Made by a program: the position numbers and the translations under genes. Positions 7,859 to 15,668 of a DNA stretch of 29,310 nt are shown here, one piece after another. Source of the DNA: an uncultured Chloroflexota bacterium (lineage in GTDB: Bacteria > Chloroflexota > Anaerolineae > Anaerolineales > Anaerolineaceae); NCBI GenBank assembly GCA_902795255.1, contig CADBKS010000009.1, positions 1-29,310 of the forward strand, in the 5' to 3' direction. The notes under the pieces were generated by a model, which saw nothing but the letters and a program-made list of their open reading frames with translations, was not told the origin of the DNA and searched no databases. How positions within the stretch are numbered: the first letter of the stretch is position 1; each line of letters begins with the position of its first letter.

Positions 7859-9544
7859 TTATACCCTTGTTAAAGAACGATATTTTGTACGATGCGGCGT
7901 ATCCGCATCGATTCCGAGACACTTGCGGCGGTCTTCCTCATACTGGGTGTAGTTCCCGTCAAAGAACCGGACTTCTGAATCATTTTCAAACGCCAGAATG
8001 TGCGTCGCCACACGGTCCAGGAACCAGCGGTCATGTGAAACCACAAGCGCACAGCCGGCAAAGTTTTCCAGCCCTTCTTCCAGCGCACGGATAGTATTGA
8101 CGTCCAGATCATTCGTCGGTTCATCGAGCAGAAGGACGTTCGCCTCACTCTTCAGTGTCTGAGCGAGCTGCACACGGTTCCGTTCGCCGCCGGAAAGCAC
8201 ACCGACCTTTTTCTGCTGGTCCGCCCCGGAGAAATTGAAACGCGCCACATACGCTCTTGAATTGACCCTGCGTCCGCCGATCACGATCTCATCCTGTCCG
8301 CCGGAGATGACTTCCCAGATATTCTTTTCGGGATCCAGTGACTCGCGGCTCTGATTCATATACCCGAGCCGGACCGTTTCACCGATCCGGATGGTGCCCG
8401 AGGTCGGCTGCTCCTCACCCGCGATCATGCGGAAGAGCGTGGTTTTCCCGGCACCGTTCGGTCCGATGATCCCGATCACGCCGCCGGGCGGAAGGTTGAA
8501 GGTCACATGCTCAACGAGAATGCGGTCCCCGAAAACTTTGGAAACATCATTCATCTCGATCACGAGATTCCCCAGCCTCGGTCCCGGTGGAATAAACAGC
8601 TGCAGTTCAGCGGCCTCTTTTTCAAAATCCTGGGAAAGCAGCTTTTCGTAGGAAGCAATTCTGGCTTTAGACTTGGCATGCTGTCCCTTCGGGGACATAT
8701 GGATCCAGTCCAGTTCGCGCTGCAGCGTTCGCTGACGTTCGGATTCGGTTTTTTCCTCAAGAGACAGACGCTGTTTTTTCTGCTCCAGCCATGAGGAGTA
8801 ATTTCCCTGGAAGGGGATCCCCTCACCGCGGTCCAGTTCAAGGATCCAGCCGGCCACATGATCCAGAAAATAGCGGTCATGCGTCACGGCAATGACGGTG
8901 CCTGGATATTGCTGCAGGTGCCGTTCCAGCCATGCAACCGCCTCGGCATCGAGGTGGTTGGTCGGTTCATCCAGAAGCAGGATATCCGGTTTCTGCAGCA
9001 GCAGGCGGCACAGCGCCACACGGCGCCGCTCACCGCCGGAGAGTACGTTTACGGGCGTATCTCCGGGCGGACAGCGCAATGCATCCATTGCCATTTCCAG
9101 CCGTGAGTCGATATCCCATGCGTCGAGCTGGTCGATCCGGTCCTGGATCTTCCCCTGCTTTTCGATCAGGCTGTTCATCTCTTCATCGCTCATCGGTTCA
9201 GCGAACTGATTGCTGATCTCCTCGAACTCCTTCAGAAGATCGACCGCTTCCTGCGCACCTTCTTCAACGACCTGTTTGACGGTCTTATTGCAGTCCAGAA
9301 GCGGTTCCTGTTCGAGATATCCGACCGAATAGCCGGGAGAGATGACCGTTTCACCGATAAAGTCTTTATCGACCCCTGCGAAAATTTTCAGCAGAGAGCT
9401 CTTACCGGACCCGTTCAGGCCGATCACGCCGATTTTCGCACCATAAAAATAGGATATATAGATGTTCTTCAGCACGACTTTCTTGTCGTACATTTTGGAA
9501 ACACCGATCATTGAGTAGATGATTTTATTCTGTTCAGGTGCCAT
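7859..9544 (-). CDS. ettA: EttA, ABC-F translational throttle ATPase
   Basis: A 561-residue ABC-F protein with two ATP-binding domains and no membrane segments; E. coli EttA is nearly the same length. EttA binds the ribosomal E site and gates the first elongation step according to the ATP/ADP ratio. Domain 1 has Walker A GLNGSGKSS, an inserted 'arm' after YLEQEP, signature LSGGERRRVAL and Walker B LLLDEPTNHLD. A charged linker (roughly residues 245-320) with LDWIHMSPKGQHAKSKAR is characteristic of EttA. Domain 2 has GPNGAGKTT, LSGGERNRVQL and LLLDEPTNDLD. Both catalytic glutamates are present. It lies 21 bases after the acidic membrane protein gene and 41 before malic enzyme. Confidence 0.95.
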   Translation of the reverse strand: MAPEQNKIIYSMIGVSKMYDKKVVLKNIYISYFYGAKIGVIGLNGSGKSSLLKIFAGVDKDFIGETVISPGYSVGYLEQEPLLDCNKTVKQVVEEGAQEAVDLLKEFEEISNQFAEPMSDEEMNSLIEKQGKIQDRIDQLDAWDIDSRLEMAMDALRCPPGDTPVNVLSGGERRRVALCRLLLQKPDILLLDEPTNHLDAEAVAWLERHLQQYPGTVIAVTHDRYFLDHVAGWILELDRGEGIPFQGNYSSWLEQKKQRLSLEEKTESERQRTLQRELDWIHMSPKGQHAKSKARIASYEKLLSQDFEKEAAELQLFIPPGPRLGNLVIEMNDVSKVFGDRILVEHVTFNLPPGGVIGIIGPNGAGKTTLFRMIAGEEQPTSGTIRIGETVRLGYMNQSRESLDPEKNIWEVISGGQDEIVIGGRRVNSRAYVARFNFSGADQQKKVGVLSGGERNRVQLAQTLKSEANVLLLDEPTNDLDVNTIRALEEGLENFAGCALVVSHDRWFLDRVATHILAFENDSEVRFFDGNYTQYEEDRRKCLGIDADTPHRTKYRSLTRV

Positions 9545-9565
9545 TTTACCGCCGTTATTTCAGCT

Positions 9566-10300
9566 TCAGCGAGCCAGATAGTTCAAAAATCCGAAGGCCC
9601 CCTGGATGAAACAGCAGACCATGATCAGCAGCAGGACGACGACCGCGACCGCTACCCAGATCCAGACCTTACCGGAAGGTCCGTTTCCGGAGCTGCCGGC
9701 CGTGCCGCTCGGAGCCGGTTCGACATCATCCACCGGCGGGACCCCGTCGTAATCCGAGGAATTCACGGCACCGCGCACAGCACGTTCCGGTTCTTCCGCA
9801 GGGATCTCCCGGGAATACTGTTTCGGAACATACTGCGGGATCGACGGCTTATGCCGGTCGATCGTCTTCGGATCCTGCAAAACATCCTCGGACTGCGGGA
9901 CAGGCGTATATTCAACCGTTACGACCTTGTCTCCGGCGGCCTTTTCGGCAGGCTCATCCGCAGCTGCTGCAGCATCGGCAGCCGGAAAGTCATCTTCCGG
10001 GCCCTCCTCAGCAGCATCACTTTCCGCAGGGATCTCATCAGCAGCCGCAAAGCCCTCATCAACAGCTTCGGCCGTTTCGGTTACGGTCTCTTTCAGATCT
10101 TCTGCAACATCTGTAAAGTCTTGTTCGACCGCTTCTGCCTGATCCTGAAGCTCCGCAGCTGCATTTTCTGCGGTATCCGCTGCATTTTCTGCCGCATTTT
10201 CAAACGATTCAGAGACGTTTTCCAAACCGTTTTCAATTTCAGACTTGACTTCGTCCGCCTTTTCGGCGAATTCATCAGGTGTGAAATTATCGTTATCCAT
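9566..10300 (-). CDS. Acidic Ala/Glu-rich protein with one C-terminal membrane segment
   Basis: A 244-residue protein of no family I recognise. Residues ~5-90 are very rich in Ala, Glu and Asp with short repeated blocks (ENAAENAADTAENAAAE) suggesting amphipathic helix. Residues ~90-210 are acidic, then Pro-rich and probably disordered. Residues ~212-235 form one hydrophobic segment (VWIWVAVAVVVLLLIMVCC), leaving about ten residues to the end. There is no signal peptide, so it could be tail-anchored with the acidic part inside, although the terminal Arg and acidic N-side would favour the opposite orientation. The frame is open to 10360, but ATG 10300 has AGAGGA six or seven bases upstream. It starts ten bases after the PfkB gene, between it and ettA. 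Confidence 0.75.
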   Translation of the reverse strand: MDNDNFTPDEFAEKADEVKSEIENGLENVSESFENAAENAADTAENAAAELQDQAEAVEQDFTDVAEDLKETVTETAEAVDEGFAAADEIPAESDAAEEGPEDDFPAADAAAAADEPAEKAAGDKVVTVEYTPVPQSEDVLQDPKTIDRHKPSIPQYVPKQYSREIPAEEPERAVRGAVNSSDYDGVPPVDDVEPAPSGTAGSSGNGPSGKVWIWVAVAVVVLLLIMVCCFIQGAFGFLNYLAR

Positions 10301-10310
10301 AATAATCCTC

Positions 10311-11192
10311 TTAATCTCCGAAAACGATATTCGGATCGAATCTCTCCGGATCGATATCACCGGTCCACGGTCCCGGAACTTCCTGTTTCATGCTGGTGAT
10401 GATACCGGCGATCTTGCAGGCGCGTTCGGGATCATGCTTGATGCGGGAACCGATATAGGAGGTGATGCAGGTGTCGCCGCGGCCGGTTCTGCCGGAAAGG
10501 TTCTTCGGCAGGAACGGAGCACGGTAGAATTTTCCGTCCGCATAAACCAGGATCTCTTTCTTCTGGGTCAGAACGATTTCCTTCGGACCGTAACCGGCCA
10601 GGATCTTCGCTGCTTTTTCGAGATCCTTTTCACCGGTCAGGTATTCGGCTTCAGCGCTGTCGACCTTCAGGAAAGTGACATATTTCAGGCCTTCTTCCAT
10701 ATCCTTCCACGGTTTGAAGAGCAGGTCATCACCTTCCGGAACACGAACAAATCCCTGGACATCCAATGCGATAGGCGCTTTCGCGGCAAGTTTCTTCAGG
10801 GTATCAAGGCTGACTTCACCGGCAATGATCGGCAGGATCGCAATGATCTTCGCGTTGACGTCCGGAATATCTTCGTAAGGGATCTCGCCCGCGAAACCGA
10901 ACAGTTTGCAGATACGGTGATCCATATCCGCAGAATTGTAGATATTGATGCAGCCGGAGGACTGGGCAGCCGGATGCAGATCGAATTCGATACCCATATC
11001 CATAAGAGGCTGGAGGCTCGGATAATCCTCAGGATTTCCGCGGGAAGCCACACCGACTTCCAGGCCCAGACGTTTCAGAACAACCGCACCGTAATAAACA
11101 GCACCGCCGGCGCAGATCTCTTCTTTGCCATCGACAACGATCTTGTCCTTCGCAAAATGACCTACCATCAAAATATCCAAATCTTTCTTCAT
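10311..11192 (-). CDS. PfkB-family carbohydrate/nucleoside kinase
   Basis: A 293-residue ribokinase-fold kinase. Visible are the glycine-rich N-terminal lid region AGGAVYYGAVVLKRLG, KVDSAEAEYLTG in the middle, and the family's catalytic signature GRTGRGDTC with the base Asp in GRGD. PfkB proteins phosphorylate sugars, nucleosides or cofactors with ATP. The substrate cannot be assigned: the sugar-site residues do not match a subfamily I can name by eye. The ATG is preceded by GGAGG eight bases away. It lies 23 bases after the upstream lipoprotein gene and ten before the acidic protein gene, so it is an internal member of the operon. Confidence 0.88.
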   Translation of the reverse strand: MKKDLDILMVGHFAKDKIVVDGKEEICAGGAVYYGAVVLKRLGLEVGVASRGNPEDYPSLQPLMDMGIEFDLHPAAQSSGCINIYNSADMDHRICKLFGFAGEIPYEDIPDVNAKIIAILPIIAGEVSLDTLKKLAAKAPIALDVQGFVRVPEGDDLLFKPWKDMEEGLKYVTFLKVDSAEAEYLTGEKDLEKAAKILAGYGPKEIVLTQKKEILVYADGKFYRAPFLPKNLSGRTGRGDTCITSYIGSRIKHDPERACKIAGIITSMKQEVPGPWTGDIDPERFDPNIVFGD

Positions 11193-11215
11193 CTTATAAA
11201 ACCTCCAATATATTT

Positions 11216-12160
11216 TTATGGGATCGGTGTTGTATATCTTATCCCGTCATAGAAACAGTAACTGAATTCTTCGCGGTCTGAATATTCAACACAAAACTGA
11301 TAACAATCCTGACGCATGCTGCGTTCAGGGTCAATACACATCCAGGCGAGAGAGTCCGGCGTAGCCGTGATCCCCTCAGCAGAATAATAAGTCGGCGTGA
11401 CCGTGGCGGTCAGCGTCGGGATCTCCGTAATGGAAGAAAAGCTGCCGACGACCAGCGTATAATCGAAGGTTCCGAAAACAGCGCCATAGGAATCCTGAAT
11501 ACTGAAGGACGCCTGATAGTTTCCCACCGCGGAAGGAGCTGCCATATAGATCGAAAGCAGGACCGTTCCGCCGGGGCTGACCGCATACGGCAGATAATAT
11601 TCCCGTGTAACGGTCATCGGGCTGCTGCTGATATCAGAGACCTTGTAGGAGGTCTGCCAGGTGGTCGTTCCCGAATTTTTCAGCATCACATCCATATGCA
11701 GTGCCTGACCGGGCAGGACGACCGATCCGCTTACCGGAGCGAAGCTGTAGACCTCCATTTCATCCTTCATCACGACATTTGCCGGGACCGGCGTCGGAGT
11801 CGAGTAGACCTCACTGTCATAGTAGACAGGTTCGGACTCTCCATAAACCGGTTCCTCGTATACAGGATCCTCTCGGATAACGGGAACACCTTCCTGCCCC
11901 CGCTTTTCAACAGAAAGAACGATCGGCGTGACCGTCGGCCCGCCGGATGGTTCAGTCCATGTTCCTGTATTCGGATTCGTGATCAGCTGCCCATCGTCAA
12001 CCGTTCCGGAAACACCGGATCCGGGATCGGAAGGCTGTTCAGGCCCGGAAGTAGCGGCCGGCACAACTTTGGTCGGAAGATTGGCGCAGGAAGCCATAAA
12101 ACAGGCCAACAGCAGCAGGGCCGCGGCAAACCTGATCATTCTTTTGGGTTTATTCGTCAT
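11216..12160 (-). CDS. Lipoprotein with NBR1-type Ig-like domain (paralogue A)
   Basis: A 314-residue secreted lipoprotein. The N-terminus has Lys/Arg, a hydrophobic core and lipobox MASC (Cys ~26). Residues ~30-150 are a low-complexity Ser/Pro/Thr/Tyr linker. Residues ~145-240 (VLPGQALHMDVMLKNSGTTTW ending YTLVVGSF) match the NBR1-type Ig-like fold common in Chloroflexota surface proteins. The C-terminus repeats a motif of the neighbouring lipoprotein, TPDSLAWMC-x-DPERS, followed by three more cysteines. The function is unknown; a surface or adhesion role is only a guess. It overlaps the upstream paralogue's end by 11 bases, so the pair is translationally linked. Confidence 0.85.
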   Translation of the reverse strand: MTNKPKRMIRFAAALLLLACFMASCANLPTKVVPAATSGPEQPSDPGSGVSGTVDDGQLITNPNTGTWTEPSGGPTVTPIVLSVEKRGQEGVPVIREDPVYEEPVYGESEPVYYDSEVYSTPTPVPANVVMKDEMEVYSFAPVSGSVVLPGQALHMDVMLKNSGTTTWQTSYKVSDISSSPMTVTREYYLPYAVSPGGTVLLSIYMAAPSAVGNYQASFSIQDSYGAVFGTFDYTLVVGSFSSITEIPTLTATVTPTYYSAEGITATPDSLAWMCIDPERSMRQDCYQFCVEYSDREEFSYCFYDGIRYTTPIP

Positions 12161-12986
12161 AGCTCACACTTTCCCCATACGCATAGCACCCGGTTCCGGC
12201 TGCTTCCATCTCCGCAGCGACCTCCGGTGAACAGTAATCAAGGCAGCCATCTCCCTGGATCCGGCTCCTTTCCGGATCGGAGCACATCCATGCCAGCGAG
12301 TCCGGCGTAGCAGTCGGATTCAGCGCAGGTTCGGCGGTGATAAAGGTCTTATCTCCGACGATCGTCACATAAGATACCCAGTAAAAGGGGATCCCTTCCG
12401 GATTGGTCAGCACCCAGGTCGTCTGGTACGTTCCTTCTGTGGTGGGAGCTGTTGCAGGCATCGTGACAGTAAGAATCCCGCCCGGCTCGATCACATCACT
12501 GATCGTGAATTCATTCTGGTCCGCCAGCTGCACGCCTTCGCTGTACCGGAATGTATATTTGCCGGACCATGTCGAAGTTCCGACATTTTTAAGCTGCCAG
12601 GTCAGCATAAAATGCTGTCCGGGCAGGAACTGGTTGGGACTCGGCAGGGCAGCGGTAAAGTCCGCCTTATCCGGGAAATAGACGGTCGGTGTCGGCGGGA
12701 CCGGTGTCGGCGAAGCCTGAGCTTCCGATTTCTCGATCAGGAAAACTTCCTCCTCCGTGGGTGTCGGAGCAGGAGTATCGGTAGCTGTCGGTTCCGGTGT
12801 ATTGGTCGGGAGCGGAGTAAAAGTCGGAGTCGCTGTGGGCATCGCCTCAAAGGTCTGTGTGATGCGGATCATTGCCGTCTGTTCGAGCATTTTATAGTCC
12901 ACTTCCTCTTCTTTCGGGAAAAGGACCGAACAACCGGAAAAGATGATCACAACGGCGATCGATATGAATAATAATGCCTTCTTCAT
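12150..12986 (-). CDS. Lipoprotein with NBR1-type Ig-like domain (paralogue B)
   Basis: A 278-residue lipoprotein and first gene of the long operon. MKKALLFISIAVVIIFSGCS is a standard lipoprotein signal with lipobox FSGC. A Thr/Pro linker (TPTFTPLPTNTPEPTATDTP and beyond) covers residues ~55-100. The Ig-like domain runs from FLPGQHFMLTWQLKNVGTSTW to SYVTIVGDK. The C-terminus carries TPDSLAWMCSDPERS and three further Cys, as in the paralogue just downstream. An ATG at 13004 is also in frame, but start 12986 is preferred: it places the signal peptide at the N-terminus, has GGGGTG ten bases upstream, and leaves a normal leader after the -10 at 13021. Function unknown; probably anchored on the outer face of the membrane. 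Confidence 0.85.
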   Translation of the reverse strand: MKKALLFISIAVVIIFSGCSVLFPKEEEVDYKMLEQTAMIRITQTFEAMPTATPTFTPLPTNTPEPTATDTPAPTPTEEEVFLIEKSEAQASPTPVPPTPTVYFPDKADFTAALPSPNQFLPGQHFMLTWQLKNVGTSTWSGKYTFRYSEGVQLADQNEFTISDVIEPGGILTVTMPATAPTTEGTYQTTWVLTNPEGIPFYWVSYVTIVGDKTFITAEPALNPTATPDSLAWMCSDPERSRIQGDGCLDYCSPEVAAEMEAAGTGCYAYGESVSYDE

Positions 12987-13020
12987 AAACAATTTACACC
13001 CCATTGACCCGCTGTAAACT

Positions 13021-13029
13021 ATTATAACA
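13021..13029 (-). promoter_or_regulatory. Extended -10 promoter of the lipoprotein-to-malic-enzyme operon
   Basis: The minus strand reads TGTTATAAT, a perfect extended -10, 35 bases upstream of the chosen start at 12986. The region 17-18 bases further up (GCCGAC) is not a consensus -35. It is the only convincing promoter seen for the six genes down to 6642. Confidence 0.65.
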
Positions 13030-13080
13030 GAAATGGCAGAAGAGTCGGCTCTTCCACCATCAGCGAACTTTATTGATATA

Positions 13081-13112
13081 TTTCAAACAGCCCCATGATA
13101 CATGGGGCTGTT
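13081..13112 (-). terminator. Terminator hairpin after mscL
   Basis: AACAGCCCCATG (13086-13097) and CATGGGGCTGTT (13101-13112) form a perfect 12-bp stem with a 3-base loop. On the minus strand only TTTGAAAT follows, so the U-tract is short. It sits 15 bases beyond the mscL stop. Confidence 0.75.
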
Positions 13113-13127
13113 CCGGATCATAATAAA

Positions 13128-13568
13128 TTATTTCTTCGCCAGTGCGTCGCGGATCTCGGTCAGCAGCTTGACTTCTTCAGACGGTTCGGCAGGAGCTGCA
13201 GCGGCAGCTTCTTCTTCCTTCTTCTTCGTCAGTTCGGCGGCTTTGTTTGCAGCCTTCATGATGAAGAACAGGACCAGAGCGATGATCAGGAAGTTGATCA
13301 CGGCGGAAATGAAATTGCCGATCGTGATCATCGGAGCAGAAGCAGCCTTGGCTTCAGCAAACGATGCATAGGTCTTCCCATCAAGCGGAATATACCAGGA
13401 CTCGAAGGAGACGCCTGAAAGCAGACGGCCGATGACCGGCATGATCACGTCATTGATGAGTGAGTTGACGATGTCATTGAACGCGCCGCCGATAATAATA
13501 CCGATTGCAAGTCCGAGGACATTGCCCTTGGAAATAAAGGTTTTGAATTCTTCAAACAATTTTTTCAC
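13128..13568 (-). CDS. mscL: Large-conductance mechanosensitive channel MscL
   Basis: A 146-residue MscL, the pentameric channel that opens under membrane tension during osmotic downshock. The amphipathic N-terminal helix MKKLFEEFKTFISKGN leads into TM1 with VLGLAIGIIIGGAFNDIVNSLINDVIMP, the most conserved stretch of the family. A periplasmic loop (~residues 55-80) follows, then TM2 FISAVINFLIIALVLFFIMKA and a charged C-terminal bundle helix rich in Lys, Glu and Ala. The start is GTG (13566-13568) with AGAGGT five bases upstream. It begins 25 bases after prfB and is last in the rlmN-ftsY-prfB-mscL unit. Confidence 0.95.
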   Translation of the reverse strand: MKKLFEEFKTFISKGNVLGLAIGIIIGGAFNDIVNSLINDVIMPVIGRLLSGVSFESWYIPLDGKTYASFAEAKAASAPMITIGNFISAVINFLIIALVLFFIMKAANKAAELTKKKEEEAAAAAPAEPSEEVKLLTEIRDALAKK

Positions 13569-13593
13569 AGCACACCTCTCTTTAAAAAAAATT

Positions 13594-14673
13594 TTATTTT
13601 AGATACTTCAAGTAAGCCTGCATGAAGCCATCTAAATCACCATCCAAAACAGCCTGCGCGTTCCCGACTTCGTACTCAGTCCGGTGATCCTTGACCATCT
13701 GATAGGGATGGAGGACGTAAGAACGGATCTGGCTGCCCCATTCGGCCTTCACATAATCCCCGCGGAGCTCCGCAAGTTCCTTTTCCTGTTCCTGATGCTT
13801 GATATCCAGAAGTCTGGATTTAAGCACCTTCATGGCGTTTTCCCGGTTCTGGGTCTGGGACCGTTCGTTCTGACAGGTCACGATGATCCCGGTCGGGATA
13901 TGCAAAAGCCGTACGGCCGTTGAGTTTTTCTGAACGTTCTGACCGCCCGCGCCGGATGACTTGAAAACATCGATCCGGATATCCTGTTCCGGGATCTCGA
14001 TCGAATCATCATCCTCAGCCTCCGGAAGCACTTCCACCATCGCAAAAGAGGTATGGCGGCGGTGTGCGGCATCAAACGGTGAAAGCCGGACAAGACGGTG
14101 CGTGCCTTTTTCCGACTTCAGATAACCGTAAGCGAACTGACCGGTGACCGAGATCGTGATCGTCTTTGTGCCGGCTTCTTCACCCGGGGTGAAATCGACG
14201 ATATCACCGGTATAACCATGGGACTCGATCCAGCGCAGGTACATCCGCTGAAGCATGGAAGCCCAGTCATGCGCTTCTGTCCCGCCGGCACCGGCATGGA
14301 TGGCAAGGATCGCGTTGCCGCGGTCATACTTGCCTGAAAGCAGCGTGGCGATCTCTTTCCGGTCGCATTCGGTTTCGATCTCATGGATCTCCCCCTCCAG
14401 CTCCTCGCGCATAAGCTCGTCATCCATTTCCGCAAGCTCCATCAGATCATCCGTTTTCTTGATCAGCTGTTCCCAGCTGCTGATCTCAGCCTGCAGGTCG
14501 TTGATTTTTTTCATCAGCTTCTGCGCTTTTTCAGGTTCGTCCCACAGCGACGGATTTTCCGACTCACGCTGTGCGGCAGCCAGAGCGCTTTTCTGTACAT
14601 CAAGATCCACATGCTGCACCAGCTCGGCGATCTTCTTTTTTGCGGTAGTTATGCGATCGATCAAATCCTGCAT
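13594..14673 (-). CDS. prfB: Peptide chain release factor 2
   Basis: A 359-residue class I release factor that recognises UAA and UGA. The RF2-specific SPF tripeptide is at residues ~198-200 (RLSPFDAAHRRHTSF), and the peptidyl-tRNA hydrolysis motif GGQ is at ~243-245 in SSGAGGQNVQKN. The coiled-coil domain 1 occupies the N-terminus. Unlike E. coli and B. subtilis, the frame runs unbroken through the place where the LRGYLD-type programmed +1 frameshift normally lies (here LVQHVDLD), with no in-frame UGA. The ATG has only a distant AGGA (about 12 bases). It follows ftsY by 64 bases and precedes mscL by 25. Confidence 0.96.
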   Translation of the reverse strand: MQDLIDRITTAKKKIAELVQHVDLDVQKSALAAAQRESENPSLWDEPEKAQKLMKKINDLQAEISSWEQLIKKTDDLMELAEMDDELMREELEGEIHEIETECDRKEIATLLSGKYDRGNAILAIHAGAGGTEAHDWASMLQRMYLRWIESHGYTGDIVDFTPGEEAGTKTITISVTGQFAYGYLKSEKGTHRLVRLSPFDAAHRRHTSFAMVEVLPEAEDDDSIEIPEQDIRIDVFKSSGAGGQNVQKNSTAVRLLHIPTGIIVTCQNERSQTQNRENAMKVLKSRLLDIKHQEQEKELAELRGDYVKAEWGSQIRSYVLHPYQMVKDHRTEYEVGNAQAVLDGDLDGFMQAYLKYLK

Positions 14674-14737
14674 TCGTTTTTGTTATCCTGTTCTGAGCGA
14701 TTTTTCTGTCAGTTTTTCCGTCCGGGCACGGGTTTCA

Positions 14738-15658
14738 TTAATCCCGTTTCAGCACGCCTTCAATAAAATTGTCCGGATCAAAAACCATCAGGTCTTCCGG
14801 CTTTTCCCCCAGACCGGCGTAAATGATCGGCAGCCCAAGCTCTCCGGCGATACTGAATGCCATGCCGCCCTTCGCGGAGGTATCCAGTTTGGAGAGGATC
14901 ACCGCGTCCACCTTGACAGCTTCCTTGAAGGCCTTCGCCTGGCTCATGGCGTTCTGACCCGTGGTCGCGTCCAGAACGATCCACACAGCATGAGGAGCCC
15001 CGGCAAGTGCTTTTCCGGTGACACGGTAAACCTTCTTTAATTCTTCCATCAAATTATATCGCGATTGCAGGCGTCCGGCTGTATCAATGATTAAAACATC
15101 CATTCCTCTGGCGACCGCGGAATTCGTCGCGTCATATGCGACTGCAGCGGAATCACCGCCTTCGACGCCGGCAACGACCGGAATATTCAGCCGGTTGCCC
15201 CATTCCTGGAGCTGATCGATGGCAGCCGCGCGGAACGTGTCCGCAGCAGCGAGCATAACCTTTTTCCCGGCATCCCTGTACTGCTTCGCAAGTTTCGCGG
15301 CTGTCGTCGTCTTGCCAGAACCATTGACCCCCACCATCAGGATCACGAACGGTTTTGCTTTGCTGATCAGCGACATCGGATCTTCCGGCGTTTTCAGACG
15401 GGAACGGAGTTCTTCCCGGAGTCCCTGCTCCAGTTCACCGGTCTTGCTGTACCCTTCGGACCTGGCAGTCTGCTTCATTTTCGCAATAATGCTTTCGGTG
15501 GTCTCAACACCTGCATCCGCCTGAAGGAAGACCTCCTCCAGTTCGTCCCAGGTGTCATTTGTGATCTCATTTGTTCCGAAAATGGAAGCCAGGCGGCTGA
15601 ATGTTACCTTGCGGGTCTTATCCAGCCCCTTCAGCCATTTAGAAAAGAAATCTGCCAT
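14738..15658 (-). CDS. ftsY: Signal recognition particle receptor FtsY
   Basis: A 306-residue SRP-family GTPase that docks SRP-ribosome complexes at the membrane. The N domain (residues 1-~95, DTWDELEEVFLQADAGVETT) is followed by the G domain with G1 VGVNGSGKTTTAAKLA at ~109-124, AADTFRAAAIDQL, DTAGR (G3) and LSKLDTSAKGG (G4), and the family's C-terminal GLGEKPEDLMVFDP. There is no long acidic A domain, as in many short-form bacterial FtsY proteins. AGGAG lies seven bases before the ATG. It lies ten bases downstream of rlmN. Confidence 0.97.
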   Translation of the reverse strand: MADFFSKWLKGLDKTRKVTFSRLASIFGTNEITNDTWDELEEVFLQADAGVETTESIIAKMKQTARSEGYSKTGELEQGLREELRSRLKTPEDPMSLISKAKPFVILMVGVNGSGKTTTAAKLAKQYRDAGKKVMLAAADTFRAAAIDQLQEWGNRLNIPVVAGVEGGDSAAVAYDATNSAVARGMDVLIIDTAGRLQSRYNLMEELKKVYRVTGKALAGAPHAVWIVLDATTGQNAMSQAKAFKEAVKVDAVILSKLDTSAKGGMAFSIAGELGLPIIYAGLGEKPEDLMVFDPDNFIEGVLKRD

Positions 15659-15668
15659 CTCTTATCTC

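Noticed and set aside
10301..10360. N-terminal extension of the acidic protein
   Set aside because: It would overlap the PfkB gene by 50 bases, and its basic, hydrophobic composition is unlike the rest. ATG 10300 has a good ribosome site.
10245..11252. Open frame of 335 codons on the plus strand
   Set aside because: It is antisense to the PfkB kinase gene and has no recognisable domain or ribosome site. It is a by-product of the codon bias.
12720..12850. Repetitive sequence resembling a short tandem repeat or CRISPR-like array
   Set aside because: It is the Thr/Pro linker of a lipoprotein; repeats are degenerate at DNA level and in frame, with no spacers.
14255..15040. Open frame of 261 codons on the plus strand
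   Set aside because: It is antisense to prfB and ftsY, and its Ser/Arg-rich translation is typical of a shadow frame.
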